A stretch of 64,000 nucleotides of DNA from contig NZ_BJFN01000005.1 in assembly GCF_014189855.1 (NCBI RefSeq), positions 310,001 to 374,000 on the forward strand, given 5' to 3'. Positions 1-8,444 of this stretch are shown one piece after another. Position numbers and translations under genes: made by a program. The notes under the pieces were generated by a model. The model saw only the letters and a program-made list of their open reading frames with translations, was not told the DNA's origin and did not search any database. This stretch comes from Buttiauxella sp. A111. GTDB lineage: Bacteria; Pseudomonadota; Gammaproteobacteria; Enterobacterales; Enterobacteriaceae. The stretch's first letter is position 1. Every line of letters starts with the position of its first letter.

Positions 1-272
1 CTGATGTGGACTTCCTGTTCTCCTGCTTCGAGCAGTATGAGAAAGAAGCGCAGCATCTGCTGGCGCTGGAAAACCCACTGCCGCTGCCAGCTTACGAACG
101 CATTCTGAAAGCCGCGCACAGCTTTAACCTGCTTGATGCCCGTAAGGCCATCTCGGTTACCGAACGTCAGCGCTACATTCTGCGTATTCGTACACTGACC
201 AAAGCTGTGGCTGAAGCCTATTACGCTTCTCGTGAAGCGCTTGGCTTCCCGATGTGCAATAAGAACAAATAA
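1..272 (+). CDS. glyQ: Glycine--tRNA ligase alpha subunit (3' end, partial)
   Basis: C-terminal fragment of GlyQ; the gene enters from the left edge, with its reading frame set by codons at 3-5, 6-8 and so on. The visible residues (about 89, starting [11 protein letters not shown] and ending FPMCNKNK) read as the end of the enterobacterial alpha subunit almost unchanged. With GlyS it forms the alpha2beta2 class II synthetase that charges tRNA-Gly in the cytoplasm; the alpha subunit holds the catalytic core. The stop lies 9 bases before the glyS start, so the two genes form one operon. The GTG at 6 is internal and not a start. Confidence 0.97.
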   Translation, partial: DVDFLFSCFEQYEKEAQHLLALENPLPLPAYERILKAAHSFNLLDARKAISVTERQRYILRIRTLTKAVAEAYYASREALGFPMCNKNK

Positions 273-281
273 GAGGCTGCC

Positions 282-2351
282 ATGTCTGAAAAAACTTTTC
301 TGGTGGAGATCGGCACTGAAGAGCTGCCACCAAAAGCCCTGCGCAGCCTGGCCGAATCCTTTGCTGCAAACGTAACAGCAGAACTGGATGCGGCAAACCT
401 CGCTCATGGCGAAGTAAAATGGTTTGCAGCTCCACGTCGTCTGGCACTGAAGATTTCTAATCTGGCGGAATCTCAGCCAGACCGCGAAGTTGAAAAACGT
501 GGCCCGGCAATTTCTGCCGCTTTTGATGCAGAAGGCAATCCAAGCAAAGCCGCTGAAGGCTGGGCTCGCGGTTGTGGTATTACCGTTGCACAAGCTGAAC
601 GTCTGACGACCGACAAAGGCGAGTGGCTGCTGTATCGCGCGCACGTTAAAGGTGAAAACGCGCAAGCGCTGCTGCCTGCGATGGTTGCGACGGCTCTGAC
701 CAAATTGCCGATTCCAAAACTGATGCGCTGGGGTGCAAACGACACGCACTTTGTGCGTCCGGTTCATACCGTGACTCTGCTGCTGGGTGACGAAGTCATT
801 CCAGCAACGATTCTGGGTATCGCGTCCGATCGCGTGATTCGTGGCCATCGCTTTATGGGCGAGCCGGAATTCACCATCGACAACGCCGATCAGTACCCTG
901 AAATTCTGCTTGAGCGCGGCAAAGTTATTGCCGACTACGAGCAGCGTAAAGCGGTTATCAAAGCAGGCGCTGAAGAAGCGGCACGCAAAATCGGCGGCAA
1001 CGCTGATCTGAGCGAAAGCCTGCTGGAAGAAGTCACTTCTCTGGTGGAATGGCCGGTTGTTCTGACGGCTAAATTCGAAGAGAAATTCCTTGCGGTACCT
1101 GCGGAAGCGCTGGTTCACACCATGAAAGGTGACCAGAAGTACTTCCCGGTTTACGCAAACGACGGCAAATTGATGCCAAACTTTATCTTCGTTGCCAACA
1201 TTGAGTCGAAAGACCCGGTGCAAATCATCTCCGGTAACGAGAAAGTTGTGCGTCCACGTCTGGCGGATGCGGAGTTCTTCTTCAACTCTGACCGTAAAAA
1301 GCGTCTGGAAGATAATCTGCCACGTCTGGAAACCGTGCTGTTCCAACAACAGCTCGGTACGCTGCGCGACAAAACCAACCGTATCGAAGCGCTTTCTGGT
1401 TGGATTGCGGGTCAAATTGGTGCTGATGTTAATCATGCAACGCGTGCGGGCTTGCTGTCCAAATGCGACCTGATGACCAACATGGTGTTCGAGTTTACCG
1501 ACACCCAGGGCGTGATGGGCATGCACTATGCGCGTCACGACGGCGAAGCTGAAGACGTTGCTGTTGCACTGAACGAGCAATACCAACCACGTTTTGCAGG
1601 CGACGCGTTGCCTTCTAACCTGGTGGCTTGCGCGGTGGCGATTGCCGATAAGATGGATACCCTCGCGGGCATCTTCGGTATCTCTCAGCACCCGAAAGGC
1701 GACAAAGACCCGTTTGCTCTGCGTCGTGCAGCCCTTGGTGTGCTGCGTATCATCGTTGAGAAAAACCTGCCGCTGGATCTGCAAACGCTGACCGAAGAGG
1801 CCGTGCGCCTGTATGGCAGCAAGTTGACCAACGCGAAGGTTGTCGACGAAGTCATCGACTTTATGCTGGGCCGTTTCCGCGCCTGGTATCAGGAAGAAGG
1901 CCACAGCGTGGATACCATCCAGGCTGTCCTGGCACGTCGTCCAACTAAACCAGCAGATTTCGATGCGCGCATGAAAGCGGTGTCTCACTTCCGTACACTG
2001 GAAGCGTCAGCCGCACTGGCAGCAGCCAACAAGCGTGTTTCTAACATTCTGGCCAAGTCTGACGAGCAGCTGAACGACCACGTTCATGCTTCCGTTCTGA
2101 AAGAAGCAGAAGAAATCCGTCTGGCAACCAACCTGGTTGTGATGCGCGATAAACTCGAACCGTTCTTCGCAGAAGGCCGCTACCAGGAAGCCCTGGAAGT
2201 GCTGGCTAACCTGCGCGAGCCGGTGGATGAGTTCTTCGACAAAGTGATGGTGAACGCAGAAGATAAAGAGCTGCGTATTAACCGTCTGACGCTGCTTTCC
2301 AAGCTACGCGAACTGTTCTTGCAGGTTGCAGATATTTCTCTGCTGCAATAA
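282..2351 (+). CDS. glyS: Glycine--tRNA ligase beta subunit
   Basis: A 689-residue protein, the same length as E. coli GlyS, beginning [18 protein letters not shown]. The beta subunit of bacterial heterotetrameric glycyl-tRNA synthetase carries the tRNA-recognition parts, including the C-terminal anticodon-binding region, and works with GlyQ encoded immediately upstream. The start is supported by an AAGAGG ribosome binding site just before 282. A strong hairpin and T-run follow the stop, ending the glyQS transcript. Full length with no frame disruption. Confidence 0.98.
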   Translation: MSEKTFLVEIGTEELPPKALRSLAESFAANVTAELDAANLAHGEVKWFAAPRRLALKISNLAESQPDREVEKRGPAISAAFDAEGNPSKAAEGWARGCGITVAQAERLTTDKGEWLLYRAHVKGENAQALLPAMVATALTKLPIPKLMRWGANDTHFVRPVHTVTLLLGDEVIPATILGIASDRVIRGHRFMGEPEFTIDNADQYPEILLERGKVIADYEQRKAVIKAGAEEAARKIGGNADLSESLLEEVTSLVEWPVVLTAKFEEKFLAVPAEALVHTMKGDQKYFPVYANDGKLMPNFIFVANIESKDPVQIISGNEKVVRPRLADAEFFFNSDRKKRLEDNLPRLETVLFQQQLGTLRDKTNRIEALSGWIAGQIGADVNHATRAGLLSKCDLMTNMVFEFTDTQGVMGMHYARHDGEAEDVAVALNEQYQPRFAGDALPSNLVACAVAIADKMDTLAGIFGISQHPKGDKDPFALRRAALGVLRIIVEKNLPLDLQTLTEEAVRLYGSKLTNAKVVDEVIDFMLGRFRAWYQEEGHSVDTIQAVLARRPTKPADFDARMKAVSHFRTLEASAALAAANKRVSNILAKSDEQLNDHVHASVLKEAEEIRLATNLVVMRDKLEPFFAEGRYQEALEVLANLREPVDEFFDKVMVNAEDKELRINRLTLLSKLRELFLQVADISLLQ

Positions 2352-2366
2352 ACGTTCCGTCGTTCT

Positions 2367-2393
2367 TAAAAACCCGCTTCGGCGGGTTTTTTT
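2367..2393. terminator. Bidirectional terminator between glyS and uspF-like gene
   Basis: Hairpin CCCGC-TTCG-GCGGG flanked by A-run and T-run on the two sides, so it can stop glyS (plus strand) and the converging uspF-like gene (minus strand). Confidence 0.88.
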
Positions 2394-2450
2394 ATCGGTG
2401 AAAAACAACAAATTCTGCGGCATCAGCGGGGCTTATGCTTATGGCACAGC

Positions 2451-2885
2451 TCAACGAACCACTAACACCGAGCATTTGGCATGACGCACCACGACCGCTG
2501 CGTTTGAACCAAGAAGATAGGTCGAGATGCTGGGTCGGTGAGAGGCCAGAATAATCACATCCGCATGAATATCGTCGGCCAACTGGAGGATATGATCTTT
2601 CGGTGGCCCGCACAGAACATACTTTTCAATTCTGTCCTCTGGCAGGCTGAACTTAGCGACAATTTCGCTCAGTGCTTCCATGGCAGCCACTTCCCTTTCT
2701 TTGGCATCTGGCGGAACGGACGCGTAACCCAGGCGGTAAGAGGCAAAATAGGTATAGTCGGGGATAACGGCCAGGAAGTGGATCGTGGCATCGTCTTGTT
2801 TGGCGTACGTTTCCACATGAGGAATGACTTGTTGCGTCAGCTCTATCTCAGAAATATCGATAGGCACGAGGATATTCTTAGACAT
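2451..2885 (-). CDS. uspF: Universal stress protein, UspF-like
   Basis: A 144-residue Usp-domain protein, the usual UspF/UspG length. It begins MSKNILVPIDIS and ends with the conserved SHRP...TYLLGSNAA...VVRHAKCSVLVVR block (residues 116-144), which matches the UspF subgroup. Usp proteins are small cytoplasmic stress proteins that dimerise through the C-terminal strand. The open frame extends upstream by 49 codons, but the start at 2885 is preferred: it has a GGAGG site 5-9 bases upstream and matches the family N-terminus. It is not beside glyS in E. coli K-12, so its position here is a local difference. The choice of F over G is by motif only. Confidence 0.85.
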   Translation of the reverse strand: MSKNILVPIDISEIELTQQVIPHVETYAKQDDATIHFLAVIPDYTYFASYRLGYASVPPDAKEREVAAMEALSEIVAKFSLPEDRIEKYVLCGPPKDHILQLADDIHADVIILASHRPSISTYLLGSNAAVVVRHAKCSVLVVR

Positions 2886-3074
2886 ACAACCTCCTTTTGT
2901 TTTCTCGAAAATAACCCTCCTTAAGTTATGGATTAAATTTGTGATTTGGGGAGTGATACAGGTCTGGTTTCCGGATATTGCCGCTTCGTTTGATACTATT
3001 TTCGTCGCTTCCAGAAACAACAAACCCCGCATACACGGGGTTTAGACTAAGGCATCAGGGTACAAAGTACTCAA

Positions 3075-3365
3075 TCATTCCATCAATTGCTTACTGATCG
3101 TTGGATTTGCCTGCATTAAGCGCATCAACTTCAGCTCGGTATTGGAGGGTCTGAGTCGTTTTGATTCCCACTCCTGTACCATTGCAACACTTACGCCCAT
3201 TGCGCGGGCAAAATCATCAATCTTTAACCCAGTGCTTTTTCTCAACTGTTCAAATTCAGAAAATGCATTGGGCTTATCATTAAGAGCCATCGTCTGTTGT
3301 TTATCTTTAAAAACAATCTGCTCAAGGTTACTTAGTAACTCATACATTGGATCTTTATATTCCAT
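3075..3365 (-). CDS. yiaG: HTH-type transcriptional regulator YiaG
   Basis: A 96-residue protein, the same length as E. coli YiaG. It begins MEYKDPM and contains an XRE-type helix-turn-helix at residues 47-72 (GLKIDDFARAMGVSV...WESKR). Proteins of this shape resemble the HigA/NadS antitoxin class, but no toxin gene is adjacent and the E. coli protein is an orphan regulator of unclear target. The start at 3365 has a GAGGAG ribosome site; the longer frame from 3404 is not needed. Its place between glyS and yiaF/cspA matches the E. coli neighbourhood. Confidence 0.9.
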   Translation of the reverse strand: MEYKDPMYELLSNLEQIVFKDKQQTMALNDKPNAFSEFEQLRKSTGLKIDDFARAMGVSVAMVQEWESKRLRPSNTELKLMRLMQANPTISKQLME

Positions 3366-3582
3366 CGAGTACTCCTCATAAATCACACAATGGACAGTGA
3401 ACACGTAAGAAGCTCATTAAGAGTAGTTCGAAAAAAAGCGTGACGATGATTTTCAGACTAACTATTTTTAAGCAAAAAGCGGCTTATGCGTTTCAGCAAA
3501 AAACCTAAGCGGCATAAGGAATTGAAAATGCTATGGAGTAGGGCGGGGAGTATAAATTTGTAAATGGTTAGACTATTTATGC

Positions 3583-3606
3583 AAAACGGCGGGACAAGCC
3601 CGCCGT
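3583..3606 (-). terminator. Probable terminator of the pcaK-like gene
   Basis: Perfect 8-bp stem ACGGCGGG / CCCGCCGT with a 5-base loop, just after the transporter stop. Read on the minus strand it is followed by a short T-rich stretch. The rest of 3366-3623 shows no gene. Confidence 0.65.
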
Positions 3607-3623
3607 AGTTGAAAAATTTTCCA

Positions 3624-5006
3624 TCATGCTTTTTGCGTAACTTTATCCAACTCATGACTTTCTGTGCGATTTTCACCTGGCGTGCGCTGACTTGCCCAGG
3701 ATTTCACCATCAGCGCGGTCGCTGAGAGTACCGCCGGAATGGCCAACAGCATGAAGATGGTTTTGAACGACAGTTCAGCCTGCATCAGGAATGCGCCACT
3801 AAACGCCCCGAGGATCCCGCCAAAGCGCCCCAGCCCAAGCATCCACGCGACACCCGTAGCACGTCCCTGGGTTGGATAGAAACCTGCCGCAAGTGCGGGC
3901 ATTGAGGATTGCGCCCCGTTCATAATTGTCCCGGCGATAAACACCATCACGCCCATCAGCACCAGACTTGAAGTGGAGAAGCCCACCAGGCAAACGAACA
4001 GCCCTGTCAGCAAATAACCTACCGCGACTACTTTATTCGGGTTCAGCTTATCCATCAGCGCCCCAATAATCAGAACGCCAATTCCCCCACCCAGCGGGAA
4101 GAGTGCCGTGATAATCGATGCCTGGCTGAGCGTTGCGCCCGTTTCACGAATCAGCAGCGGCAGCCAGCTGGTCAGGAGATAGAAAATCAGCAGGCCCATA
4201 AAATAGGTCAGGCACAGCATTAGCGTTCCTACCAGATAACGCGGTGAGAAAATCACGCCAAGTGCGGTTTTATCTTTGAAGTGGCCGCCGACTTCGTTAA
4301 GCACGAAGCGCAGGTTTTCACCTGATGGCAGCGGCGCGATACGTCGTAAAATAGTGGCGATATCTTTCTGCGGTTTGTTTTTTACCACCAGATAACGTGC
4401 AGATTCAGGCAGCCAAATCATCAGCACCACCGAAAGTATCAATGGCATCACACCGCCTAATACCAGAACGCTTTGCCAGCCGTAATGCGGGATCATCCAT
4501 GCGGAGACAAAGCCGCCCATTGACGAGCCAATTGGGAAGCCGACAAACATCAGGTTTACCAGCAAAGCGCGTTTACGTTCCGGTGCGTATTCGGACATCA
4601 GCGTTGCCGCGTTGGGCATTGCTGCACCCAGGCCCAGGCCAGTCAGGAAGCGCAGTATGGCGAGGGAGGTCAGGCTGGTGGCAAAGGCCGTCAGTAGGCT
4701 AAAACCGCCGAATACCAGAATGGAAAGTACCAGCACTTTTTTACGCCCAATGCGGTCAGCCATCGGCCCAGCCGTTAACGCACCCACAGCCAGCCCAACC
4801 AGCGCGGCGCTCATTACTGGGCCAAGGTCAGATTTCTGCACGCCCCATTCCTGCACCAGGTCGGAGGCGATAAATCCAATAATCGCGGTATCAAATCCGT
4901 CCAACGCCACCGTGATAAAACACAGCACGAGGATCATCCACTGGTATCTGGAAAACCGATTATTGTTAATAAATGCCTGAATATCAGTTGTTGTTGTCTT
5001 TGTCAT
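3624..5006 (-). CDS. pcaK: MFS aromatic-acid:H+ symporter, PcaK (4-hydroxybenzoate) type
   Basis: A 460-residue major facilitator with about 12 membrane helices. Signatures of the AAHS family are visible: DGFDT at 36-40 in helix 1, the loop 2-3 motif GPMADRIGRKK at 80-90, and a GLGLGAAMPNA stretch in helix 4. The N-terminus (DIQAFINNNRFSRYQW) and the FYPTQGRATGV...GRFGGILGA region read much like Pseudomonas PcaK, which imports 4-hydroxybenzoate and protocatechuate with protons. The substrate here is inferred. No catabolic pca genes are in the window and the gene is absent from this place in E. coli, so it is probably an insertion between yiaG and yiaF. IclR-type palindromes lie upstream. Confidence 0.8.
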   Translation of the reverse strand: MTKTTTTDIQAFINNNRFSRYQWMILVLCFITVALDGFDTAIIGFIASDLVQEWGVQKSDLGPVMSAALVGLAVGALTAGPMADRIGRKKVLVLSILVFGGFSLLTAFATSLTSLAILRFLTGLGLGAAMPNAATLMSEYAPERKRALLVNLMFVGFPIGSSMGGFVSAWMIPHYGWQSVLVLGGVMPLILSVVLMIWLPESARYLVVKNKPQKDIATILRRIAPLPSGENLRFVLNEVGGHFKDKTALGVIFSPRYLVGTLMLCLTYFMGLLIFYLLTSWLPLLIRETGATLSQASIITALFPLGGGIGVLIIGALMDKLNPNKVVAVGYLLTGLFVCLVGFSTSSLVLMGVMVFIAGTIMNGAQSSMPALAAGFYPTQGRATGVAWMLGLGRFGGILGAFSGAFLMQAELSFKTIFMLLAIPAVLSATALMVKSWASQRTPGENRTESHELDKVTQKA

Positions 5007-5083
5007 AAGGCAAGTCCTGCGAAAGGATCAAACCATGGCCAGAGTGTAGGGTCGGGCGTAGTTTGTCGGAGTGATTCTGGATT

Positions 5084-5098
5084 GTTCGATTATCGAAC
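5084..5098. promoter_or_regulatory. Putative PcaR/IclR-family operator 1
   Basis: A perfect 15-bp palindrome, GTTCGATTATCGAAC, 78 bp upstream of the transporter start. It closely resembles the Pseudomonas PcaR box as I recall it. A looser copy (TTCGTTAATCGTTCG) follows at 5104-5118. No IclR-type gene is in the window. Confidence 0.6.
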
Positions 5099-5170
5099 AA
5101 AAATTCGTTAATCGTTCGTTAAATCAAACCACTGGGCAGGCTTCAGGGCAATCATCTGACAGGCGTTTGT

Positions 5171-5185
5171 GTGCGATTATCGTAC
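5171..5185. promoter_or_regulatory. Putative PcaR/IclR-family operator 2
   Basis: GTGCGATTATCGTAC, itself palindromic and identical to operator 1 at 13 of 15 positions. It lies 87 bp from operator 1 start to start. The remainder of the 5007-5523 gap holds no coding sequence that I can support. Confidence 0.5.
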
Positions 5186-5523
5186 TGATTCAACAAGCGT
5201 CTACCCACTCGTAAAAATAAATTGTTTAGTATTAATGGCTTAATATTTATTCAACGTAGAGAAGGCGTGACCGGATTTGTGATGAGTTTAACAATTAAGC
5301 AACATTGGCTTGTGGCGGATGTGGAACAACTGCCGATGACCGCATGCTCCATCCTTGTCGCGACGCCAGCAATATCGCGCCAAAACCGACGATGAATCGT
5401 ATAAATTTGCCTTAAGAGATTAGAAGCAAAGGGTATCTTGCGAAGTCAGGTTGGACTATCCTTAGCAGCATTATTGGGTACGCATTTTCGCTTTGGCACT
5501 GAATGATGAAAGGAGTAGAAAAG

Positions 5524-6234
5524 ATGGCGACAGGTAAGTCCTGGTCACGCTGGTTTGCGCCGCTTGCGGCAATTTTAATGGTGGTGAGCTTGAGTGGTTG
5601 CTTTGATAAAGAAGGCGATCAACGTAAGGCATTTATCGATTTCTTGCAAAATACGGTGATGCGCAGCGGTGAACGTTTACCGACGCTGACGACCGATCAG
5701 AAGAAGCAATTTGGCCCGCTCGTTTCTGATTACGCGATTCTGTATGGTTTCTCCCAACAGATGAATCAGGTCATGGACGATGGCATGAAGCCCGTCGCTG
5801 ATAGCGTGAACAGCATTCGTGTGCCGCAAGATTATATGACCCAAAGCGGGCCACTGCGCCAGGCGAACGGTTCACTTAACGTATTAGGTCAGCAAGTGCA
5901 GAATGCCAAAATGCAGGCAGACAGCGCTCGCTCTACCTTGAAGCAAGCTGACGAGCTGAAAACCGTTTACGATAAGGTTTATCAAAAAGTGGTTACTGCT
6001 CCAGCAGACGCTATGGCTCCGCTGATCCCAGCCGCACAAACTTTCACGGCTCAACTGGTGCAAGTGGGTGATTTCATCCAGCAGCAGGGGACTCAGGTTG
6101 GATTTACCGCGGGGGGGATTCAATTCCCAACGTCACAGCAGGCAAGTCAGTATAACTCATTGATTGCTCCGCTGGCTTCACAGCACCAGGCGTTTATGCA
6201 GGCCTATTCAACTGCACAAAGCGCTATGCAGTAA
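5524..6234 (+). CDS. yiaF: DUF3053 lipoprotein YiaF
   Basis: A 236-residue lipoprotein matching E. coli YiaF over its length. The signal peptide ends in the lipobox LSGC with the lipidated cysteine at residue 26. The mature part is helical and Gln/Ala rich. Two earlier ATGs at 5503 and 5506 are in frame, but the start at 5524 gives the family N-terminus MATGKS and has AGGAG 9 bases upstream. The residue after the cysteine is Phe, so outer-membrane sorting is expected under the usual rule. Function is unknown in E. coli. Confidence 0.92.
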   Translation: MATGKSWSRWFAPLAAILMVVSLSGCFDKEGDQRKAFIDFLQNTVMRSGERLPTLTTDQKKQFGPLVSDYAILYGFSQQMNQVMDDGMKPVADSVNSIRVPQDYMTQSGPLRQANGSLNVLGQQVQNAKMQADSARSTLKQADELKTVYDKVYQKVVTAPADAMAPLIPAAQTFTAQLVQVGDFIQQQGTQVGFTAGGIQFPTSQQASQYNSLIAPLASQHQAFMQAYSTAQSAMQ

Positions 6235-6312
6235 TGGTGATTTTCCCCGTCGCAAGGCGGGGAATCCCAGAGGTGGCCTGAGCTCCAGCCCTGTGGATGG
6301 CTAAAATAAATC

Positions 6313-6342
6313 TTGTCATTCATACCGGAAATATGAGTTAAT
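6313..6342 (+). promoter_or_regulatory. cspA promoter
   Basis: TTGTCA at 6313-6318 and an extended -10 (TGA-GTTAAT, 6334-6342), 18 bases apart. Transcription would start near 6349, giving a leader of about 159 bases, the length known for E. coli cspA. Confidence 0.6.
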
Positions 6343-6349
6343 GCACTCA

Positions 6350-6507
6350 TCGGTTTGAAGCACAGACCTAAGCAGTTTAGTAACGCAGTCCTCAAAGAGT
6401 TATCATAGATACCCTTCGACGTGATCTACCTTCCTTTATCGCTTTAAAAAATCTGTAAAACATTCCAATTGCGCCGGAAGGCAAACTTAATCTAAAAGGT
6501 AATATCT
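6350..6507 (+). promoter_or_regulatory. cspA 5' leader with cold box (RNA thermosensor)
   Basis: A roughly 158-base untranslated leader. Its first bases CGGTTTGAAGCACAGACC (6351-6368) match the E. coli cspA cold box with two differences, and later segments (CAAAGAGTTATC, AATCTGTAAAAC) also align. In E. coli this leader folds differently at low temperature to expose the ribosome site; the same behaviour is inferred here. Confidence 0.82.
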
Positions 6508-6720
6508 ATGTCTAACAAAATGACTGGTCTCGTAAAATGGTTCAACTCTGACAAAGGCTTCGGCTTCATCACTCCTGACGATGGCTCAAAAGACGTGTTC
6601 GTACACTTCTCTGCTATCCAGAACGATGGCTACAAGTCTCTGGACGAAGGCCAGAAAGTGTCTTTCACCATCGAAAGTGGTGCTAAAGGCCCAGCTGCTG
6701 GTAACGTAACTAGCCTGTAA
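6508..6720 (+). CDS. cspA: Major cold-shock protein CspA
   Basis: A 70-residue cold-shock-domain protein, nearly identical to E. coli CspA. RNA-binding motifs RNP1 (KGFGFI) and RNP2 (VFVHF) are both present. It is an RNA chaperone that melts secondary structure after temperature downshift. AAGGT lies 8 bases before the ATG, and the long leader upstream carries the cold box. A hairpin terminator follows. Confidence 0.98.
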   Translation: MSNKMTGLVKWFNSDKGFGFITPDDGSKDVFVHFSAIQNDGYKSLDEGQKVSFTIESGAKGPAAGNVTSL

Positions 6721-6746
6721 GGTTAGCGTTAACAAAGCTAAAAATT

Positions 6747-6772
6747 TAAAAACCCGCCTCGGCGGGTTTTTT
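6747..6772. terminator. Terminator of cspA (and of convergent yiiM)
   Basis: Perfect stem AACCCGCC-TC-GGCGGGTT with an A-run before it and a T-run after it, so it can act in both directions. Confidence 0.88.
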
Positions 6773-6787
6773 CGTTTCTGGGCTTTA

Positions 6788-7459
6788 CTACCCGATTAAG
6801 CGTCGTGAATTATCTTCAACCTTCCCCGAAATCCGGCGCTTCTGCATGGTGCGCGTCCAGCTCACTGACAGCCCTGCCGCGCTAAGCAAGCGATGATACT
6901 GCTCGTCGTCAAATGGCATATGCCAGGCTATGGCAATCGCTTCTGCCACCGAAACATCGCTCACGCGAGAAACCAGCTCCAGCGGTAAATCCGTCGAAAC
7001 ATTTCCTGCCAGCACCACCCGATAAAGCCAGCCGATACGCCCGGACTTCTGCATCAGGGAGGCCATATCACTGATACCAAAATGGAAGTTCAGCTTGAAG
7101 CAGGGTGAGCGCGGTTGCGTGACCTGAATCAGCGCGTCGCCCCAGCGAAAAATATCACCAATGTAGACATCGTGTTCAGTCAGCCCCTGCGTTGAGAGAT
7201 TTTCGCCAAAAGCTGGGGCGGTAAACTGCTCGGCCTGTTCAGGGAATTCGCGTGCCCAGTGGAGGTAGTGCTCACGAGGATAGTGGCACAACGCACGATC
7301 CGGCCCGCCGTGAATGATTTTTTCGGCCTGCTGATCGCCTTCCAGGCCCCGTTCAGTGAGTTTGAGCTCACCGTCGACCTGGTATTTGGCGATAGCGCTT
7401 GGCCTGCTGCCTGCATATTCACGAATTTTGCCAATATAAACGTTGAGTGGATAGTGCAT
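6788..7459 (-). CDS. yiiM: MOSC-domain 6-hydroxyaminopurine reductase YiiM
   Basis: A 223-residue MOSC-domain protein matching E. coli YiiM throughout. HGGPDRALCHYP (residues 50-61) and QPRSPC (115-120) are visible; Cys120 is in the position of the molybdenum-ligating cysteine of MOSC proteins. The family reduces N-hydroxylated bases such as 6-N-hydroxylaminopurine using molybdenum cofactor, giving resistance to these analogues. A GGAGG site precedes the ATG at 7459. As in E. coli it lies near sodA, but kdgT, which separates them there, is missing. Confidence 0.93.
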   Translation of the reverse strand: MHYPLNVYIGKIREYAGSRPSAIAKYQVDGELKLTERGLEGDQQAEKIIHGGPDRALCHYPREHYLHWAREFPEQAEQFTAPAFGENLSTQGLTEHDVYIGDIFRWGDALIQVTQPRSPCFKLNFHFGISDMASLMQKSGRIGWLYRVVLAGNVSTDLPLELVSRVSDVSVAEAIAIAWHMPFDDEQYHRLLSAAGLSVSWTRTMQKRRISGKVEDNSRRLIG

Positions 7460-7490
7460 CTGCTCCTCCCTGTGGCCTGACTACAGATAT

Positions 7491-7515
7491 AAAAAAAGCG
7501 AGCCATCAGGCTCGC
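7491..7515 (-). terminator. sodA terminator
   Basis: Stem GCGAGCC-ATCA-GGCTCGC; read on the minus strand it ends in a run of seven T. Confidence 0.9.
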
Positions 7516-7537
7516 CTCTCAGCAGTTGCAATGCAAC

Positions 7538-8158
7538 TTATTTTTTAGCGGCAAAACGTGCTGCTGCTTCGTCCCAGTTCACTACATCCCAGAATGCTTT
7601 GATGTAGTCAGGGCGACGGTTTTGGAATTTCAGGTAGTAAGCGTGTTCCCACACATCCAGACCCACGATTGGGAAACCGGATACGCCAGAAACGGCTTCA
7701 CCCATCAGCGGGCTATCCTGGTTTGCGGTAGAAACCACAGCCAGTTTGTCGCCTTTCAGAACCAGCCACGCCCAGCCAGAGCCGAAACGTGTTGCTGCTG
7801 CTTTCTCAAATTCTGCTTTGAAATTATCAACGCTACCGAAGTCACGTTCGATGGCTGCTTTCAGGTCACCTTGCAGAGTGGTGCCGGTTTTCAGGCCTTT
7901 CCAGAAGAAGCTGTGGTTAGCGTGGCCGCCTGCGTTGTTACGCAGAACGGTTTTCTTGTCAGCTGGCAGTTGATCAAGTTTAGCGATCAGCTCTTCAACT
8001 GGCAGGCTTGCGAATTCTGGCAGGGATTCCAGCGCTGCATTCGCGTTATTCACGTACGCCTGATGGTGTTTGCTGTGATGGATTTCCATCGTTTGCTTGT
8101 CGAAGTGTGGTTCCAGGGCGTCGTAAGCGTAAGGCAGGGATGGCAGTGTATAACTCAT
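7538..8158 (-). CDS. sodA: Superoxide dismutase [Mn]
   Basis: A 206-residue enzyme. The four metal ligands are visible: His27, His82, Asp168 and His172. Gly78 in NNAGGH and Gln147 in ANQDSP mark the manganese form rather than the iron form. It converts superoxide to oxygen and peroxide in the cytoplasm. The frame opens at 8170, but the start at 8158 gives the standard [14 protein letters not shown]-terminus with GGAG upstream. A Fur-type box lies in its promoter, in line with the known iron control of sodA. Confidence 0.98.
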   Translation of the reverse strand: MSYTLPSLPYAYDALEPHFDKQTMEIHHSKHHQAYVNNANAALESLPEFASLPVEELIAKLDQLPADKKTVLRNNAGGHANHSFFWKGLKTGTTLQGDLKAAIERDFGSVDNFKAEFEKAAATRFGSGWAWLVLKGDKLAVVSTANQDSPLMGEAVSGVSGFPIVGLDVWEHAYYLKFQNRRPDYIKAFWDVVNWDEAAARFAAKK

Positions 8159-8252
8159 GTTCATCTCCATTTAGAAGGTTGGGTTATATTATCGGACGGC
8201 GCATAACCTGTTAACGCCGCGTAATCAGTTGGTTCATTATAGTTAATTAAAT

Positions 8253-8271
8253 GATATTGAAAATGATTATC
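8253..8271. promoter_or_regulatory. Fur box upstream of sodA
   Basis: GATATTGAAAATGATTATC matches the 19-bp Fur consensus at 16 positions. It is about 95 bases upstream of the sodA start. Confidence 0.72.
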
Positions 8272-8320
8272 AATGCCGTAGTTTTTATAAGGTTATAACT
8301 TATTGTGATGATGGCGAAAA

Positions 8321-8389
8321 TGTGAGCACTGTCAGGTGGATAAATCGTTTTTTGCCACCCTCCACAGGATTTGGCATTACCACAAAGGT
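8321..8389 (+). promoter_or_regulatory. CRP site plus RhaS-type inverted half-sites, isomerase promoter
   Basis: CRP-like TGTGA-N6-TCAGG at 8321-8336, then a 17-bp half-site ending TTTTTTGCC (8340-8356), a 16-bp spacer, and an inverted half-site ending AAAGGT (8373-8389). The distance from the end of the CRP site to the end of the GCC is 20 bases, the same as at rhaB and rhaT in this window. Confidence 0.55.
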
Positions 8390-8444
8390 CGTCTGATGCC
8401 ATTCAGGCGATAGTCGATGCTTCTATTTTGCCTGGAGCATCATC

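Noticed and set aside
2886-3032. 49-residue N-terminal extension of the uspF-like gene
   Set aside because: No ribosome site at 3032; the GGAGG before 2885 and the family N-terminus fix the shorter protein.
3366-3623. Possible hok-type gene between yiaG and the transporter, as hokA lies near cspA in E. coli
   Set aside because: No frame with a Hok-like membrane segment and conserved residues could be found in this gap on either strand.
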